A DNA stretch of 16,309 nt from Planctomycetota bacterium (GTDB lineage Bacteria; Planctomycetota; UBA1135; GCA-002686595). Below the pieces are notes generated by a model. That model did no database searches and had not been told where the DNA came from. It saw nothing but the letters and a program-made list of their open reading frames with translations. A program made the translations under genes and the position numbers. The stretch spans positions 1-16,309 of the forward strand of contig JAQBVH010000008.1 in the NCBI GenBank assembly GCA_027623615.1, in the 5' to 3' direction. The first letter of the stretch is position 1. Every line of letters begins with the position of its first letter. Shown here piece by piece: positions 14,369 to 16,309 of the stretch.

Positions 14369-15829
14369 CTAGCGGCGCTCTGCCAGGCGCGGGTGCCGCT
14401 CGTACTTGCCGAAGCCGAGCTTGAGCTTGCCGCTCGGCTCGAACACGAGCACGCAGCCGGGCTGCAGCTCCCAGTCTCCGTCGGGTGCGAAGCACCAGGC
14501 GGAACGATCTGCGAGCGCGTCGACCACGACCTGAGAGCGGCCGCTCGTGAGCTGCTGCACCGTCACGTCGCTGCGACGCTCGATCCATAGCGGTGCGTCG
14601 CCGACGAGCTGGGAGGAGGTCAGATTGCGCCAGGCCGACCGATCGCCCAGCGTCGGAGTTGCCGGCTCGGGGGTCGCCTCCGGGGTCTGCGCCGGTGCGA
14701 CCGGAGGTTGACCCTGACGGCTCCGCGGATGGCTCTCCACCCGCGGGGCCTGATGGGCCGTGCGGCCGTGCAACGGGGAGAGCGCGGTGCGCCGGGGCTC
14801 CGGCTCAGCCGGAGGCACGAACGTCTGCGCCAGACCGGAGGAGGTCTGGGATGGCGCCATCTCGACGACCTCCAGCCGCACCTTGGTCGGATCCGCGAAG
14901 CCCTTGACCGTGTTGACCGGTCCGGACATCCCCGGCTCGCGGGTCGGATACCCTGCGAAGTACGGGGTCTCCAACTCCAGGACCAGACGCTCGGCCCTGT
15001 CAGCGGGGTTGTCCGTCTCGATGCGCCACGGCCATGCGCTGTCTTCCCACGCGTCGGCCCGGAAGCCGTGGTCGGCGCGGCCCGGAAGTGGACGATCGAT
15101 GCGCAGGCTCGAACCGGCGGTGAGGGCGAGCTGCGGGCGTGCCTGGCTCGCATCACCGGTCCAACGCAGGACTGCTGCGGAGCCGGCGTGATGGCGCATC
15201 TCGATCGGGCCGGAGGGCAGTCCACGGAGCGCGAAGGCGCCATGCCCGATGTCCGCGCTCCAGTCGCCTGGCAGGCGCAGGCGATGGACTCCGCGTCGCA
15301 CCTCGAGGTCCATCCACGCCAGGTCGAACAGGATCCACTCGATGTTGGCGGGCGCGACGGTCGGCAGGGGACCCGCGGGGTTCGGTCTGGCGATGATTTG
15401 CCACTCCAGCGCCGAGGGTCCCCAGACGGTGAGGCTGGCCTGACCAACCCAGGCGATGCGCGCCTCGGCGCCAGCCGGCACCTCGAGGTGCGCGCGTCCG
15501 CGGATGGCCTCAGGCTGGCCGACCGTCACCTCGCGGTGGCTGCCATCGAGGGTCATCACGCGCACACGACCGCGGCGGACCTCGACCAGGCAGACGCCGG
15601 CTTCCCCCTGGGCCGTGAAGGGCCGCGGGGCCGGGGCTCCAGCGGTGGGCAGGGCCAGGGGCAGCGTCGCGACTTGGAGGCCCTCGACCGGCTGCGCCGC
15701 GGGCTGCTCAGCGGGCGCTTGGGCAGGTGCTACGCTTCCACCGACTGCGCTTGCGGGCTGGGGGTCCTGTCCCGCGAGCGGTGCGGTCAGGAACGGGAGG
15801 ATCCACAGGGCGGGGAGCAGGGTGCGCAT
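14369..15829 (-). CDS. Secreted FecR-like protein of unknown function
   Basis: The 486-residue product starts with a signal peptide (MRTLLPALWILPFLTAPLAG, likely cut near residue 20), then a Pro/Ala/Gln-rich linker (21-75). Residues 78-143 resemble a FecR/LPS-assembly-like beta domain (VEVRRGRVRVMTLDGS ... GRAHLEVPAGAEARIAWVG ... LTVWGPSALEW). A second beta-rich part with several Trp residues extends to about 325. A second Pro-rich linker (335-395) leads to a C-terminal domain (396-486) in which DRSAW occurs twice (396-400 and 441-445). FecR proteins are normally inner-membrane anti-sigma regulators; here there is no N-terminal cytoplasmic domain and no sigma factor or TonB receptor nearby, so the name is structural only. 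ATG 15829 was chosen because it puts the signal peptide at the N-terminus; an in-frame ATG at 15907 would add 26 non-hydrophobic residues. Confidence 0.65.
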   Translation of the reverse strand: MRTLLPALWILPFLTAPLAGQDPQPASAVGGSVAPAQAPAEQPAAQPVEGLQVATLPLALPTAGAPAPRPFTAQGEAGVCLVEVRRGRVRVMTLDGSHREVTVGQPEAIRGRAHLEVPAGAEARIAWVGQASLTVWGPSALEWQIIARPNPAGPLPTVAPANIEWILFDLAWMDLEVRRGVHRLRLPGDWSADIGHGAFALRGLPSGPIEMRHHAGSAAVLRWTGDASQARPQLALTAGSSLRIDRPLPGRADHGFRADAWEDSAWPWRIETDNPADRAERLVLELETPYFAGYPTREPGMSGPVNTVKGFADPTKVRLEVVEMAPSQTSSGLAQTFVPPAEPEPRRTALSPLHGRTAHQAPRVESHPRSRQGQPPVAPAQTPEATPEPATPTLGDRSAWRNLTSSQLVGDAPLWIERRSDVTVQQLTSGRSQVVVDALADRSAWCFAPDGDWELQPGCVLVFEPSGKLKLGFGKYERHPRLAERR

Positions 15830-15926
15830 GTCTCGTCCGGACGGGGGCCTAGGCTCCCTGTCGTCGGATGGACCGCCTCGTTCTTGAACACCGAGCGGAA
15901 ACTCCATGCCGTGAGGCGGGTCTCCA

Positions 15927-15945
15927 CCTGGAAATGTGTTCCAGG
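15927..15945 (-). terminator. Stem-loop just after the CBS gene, possible terminator
   Basis: CCTGGAA (15927-15933) and TTCCAGG (15939-15945) form a perfect 7-bp stem with a 5-nt loop, 7 nt past the stop of the minus-strand CBS gene. No T-tract follows, so intrinsic termination is uncertain. Confidence 0.4.
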
Positions 15946-15952
15946 CCTGCGC

Positions 15953-16309
15953 TCAGCCGCCTTGGATGTAGCCGCGCATCGCGGCGGCGTCCTCACGGGT
16001 CTCCTCGAAGTCGGCGCGCAGGAGGTCGCGCATGCTGAGCACGGCGATCACGGTGCCGTCCTCGATCACCGGCAGGTGGCGGATGTGCCGCTCACGCATC
16101 TCGCGACGAACCGCTTGGACCTTGTCCTCGGGGTGGGCCGTGAAGAGCCCGGTGGTCATCACCTCGCCCAGGGTGACTGTCTGCGGGGATCCTCCCTCAG
16201 CGACCACGCGCACCATCAGGTCGCGCTCGGTGAAGATGCCCAGCTCGCTCGAGCCGGGATCCACCACGAGGACCGAGCCTCGGCGGGTGCCGACCATCAA
16301 CTTCGTGGC
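15953..16309 (-). CDS. CBS-domain-pair protein, N-terminus beyond window
   Basis: The minus-strand frame is open to the window edge and ends at TGA 15955-15953, giving at least 118 residues. Two CBS motifs are visible: the end of the first (GSVLVVDPGSSELGIFTERDL) and a complete second (EVMTTGLFTAHPEDKVQAV, then HIRHLPVIEDGTVIAVLSMRDL). CBS pairs bind adenine nucleotides or SAM and often act as energy or ligand sensors; stand-alone proteins of this size are common. TTG and ATG codons near 16300-16295 could be taken as starts, but the family N-terminus (a few residues of CBS strand 1 and helix) should extend further, so the gene is treated as truncated by the window. The C-terminal tail (ADFEETREDAAAMRGYIQGG) is typical. 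The partner and regulated process are unknown. Confidence 0.85.
   Translation of the reverse strand, partial: ATKLMVGTRRGSVLVVDPGSSELGIFTERDLMVRVVAEGGSPQTVTLGEVMTTGLFTAHPEDKVQAVRREMRERHIRHLPVIEDGTVIAVLSMRDLLRADFEETREDAAAMRGYIQGG

Noticed and set aside
15879..15889. GTTC-TT-GAAC inverted repeat upstream of the FecR-like gene as an operator
   Set aside because: Arms of 4 bp are too short to separate from chance, and no matching site was seen elsewhere in the window.

Overview
This is a GC-rich (roughly 70%) and densely coded chromosomal window. It has no rRNA, tRNA, CRISPR or insertion sequence that I can see, and no gene-free stretch over 300 bases; the longest is the 198-base divergent region 13869-14066. 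The gene content suggests a diderm bacterium of the Planctomycetota or a relative: a McsB-type protein-arginine kinase outside the Firmicutes, an ABC-type surface-polysaccharide exporter, lipoprotein and FecR-like secreted proteins, a HEAT-repeat secreted protein and a Calx-beta domain. The lineage is inferred from gene content only.

Layout. (1) 1-384: C-terminal end of a threonine aldolase. (2) 518-1870: a phosphomannomutase/phosphoglucomutase (ManB/AlgC type), preceded by a 17-base tandem repeat and a promoter-like hexamer. (3) 1984-3855: a secreted HEAT-repeat protein. (4) 3920-8900: a tight four-gene run of arginase (RocF), ABC-2 permease (Wzm), ATPase (Wzt) and a methyltransferase fused to a long coiled coil. 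The junctions are 0 nt, 2 nt and a 4-nt ATGA overlap. (5) 9006-10079: a TauD/TfdA-like 2-oxoglutarate dioxygenase interrupted by an in-frame TAA. (6) 10238-12040 (minus): an SLC13-type permease with two TrkA-C domains, divergent from (7) 12126-13223, mcsB. (8) 13239-13868 (minus): a GNAT-like domain behind a lipoprotein signal. (9) 14067-14315: a DUF5522 cysteine-cluster protein. (10) 14369-15829 (minus): a FecR-like secreted protein. (11) 15953-16309 (minus): a partial CBS-pair protein.

How the genes work together. The most coherent system is the exporter at 4835-8900. By analogy with the E. coli O9a pathway, the methyltransferase/coiled-coil protein would cap and measure a polysaccharide, the C-terminal domain of Wzt would recognise the capped end, and Wzm/Wzt would export it. 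ManB nearby could supply mannose-1-P or glucose-1-P. The unusual element is a roughly 165-residue insert with a Calx-beta domain in the predicted periplasmic loop of Wzm. I found no glycosyltransferase in the window.

Five genes (HEAT, dioxygenase, mcsB, GNAT, DUF5522) have a -10-like hexamer ending only 6-7 nt before the chosen start codon and no clear Shine-Dalgarno. This suggests frequent leaderless transcription and was used to choose starts.
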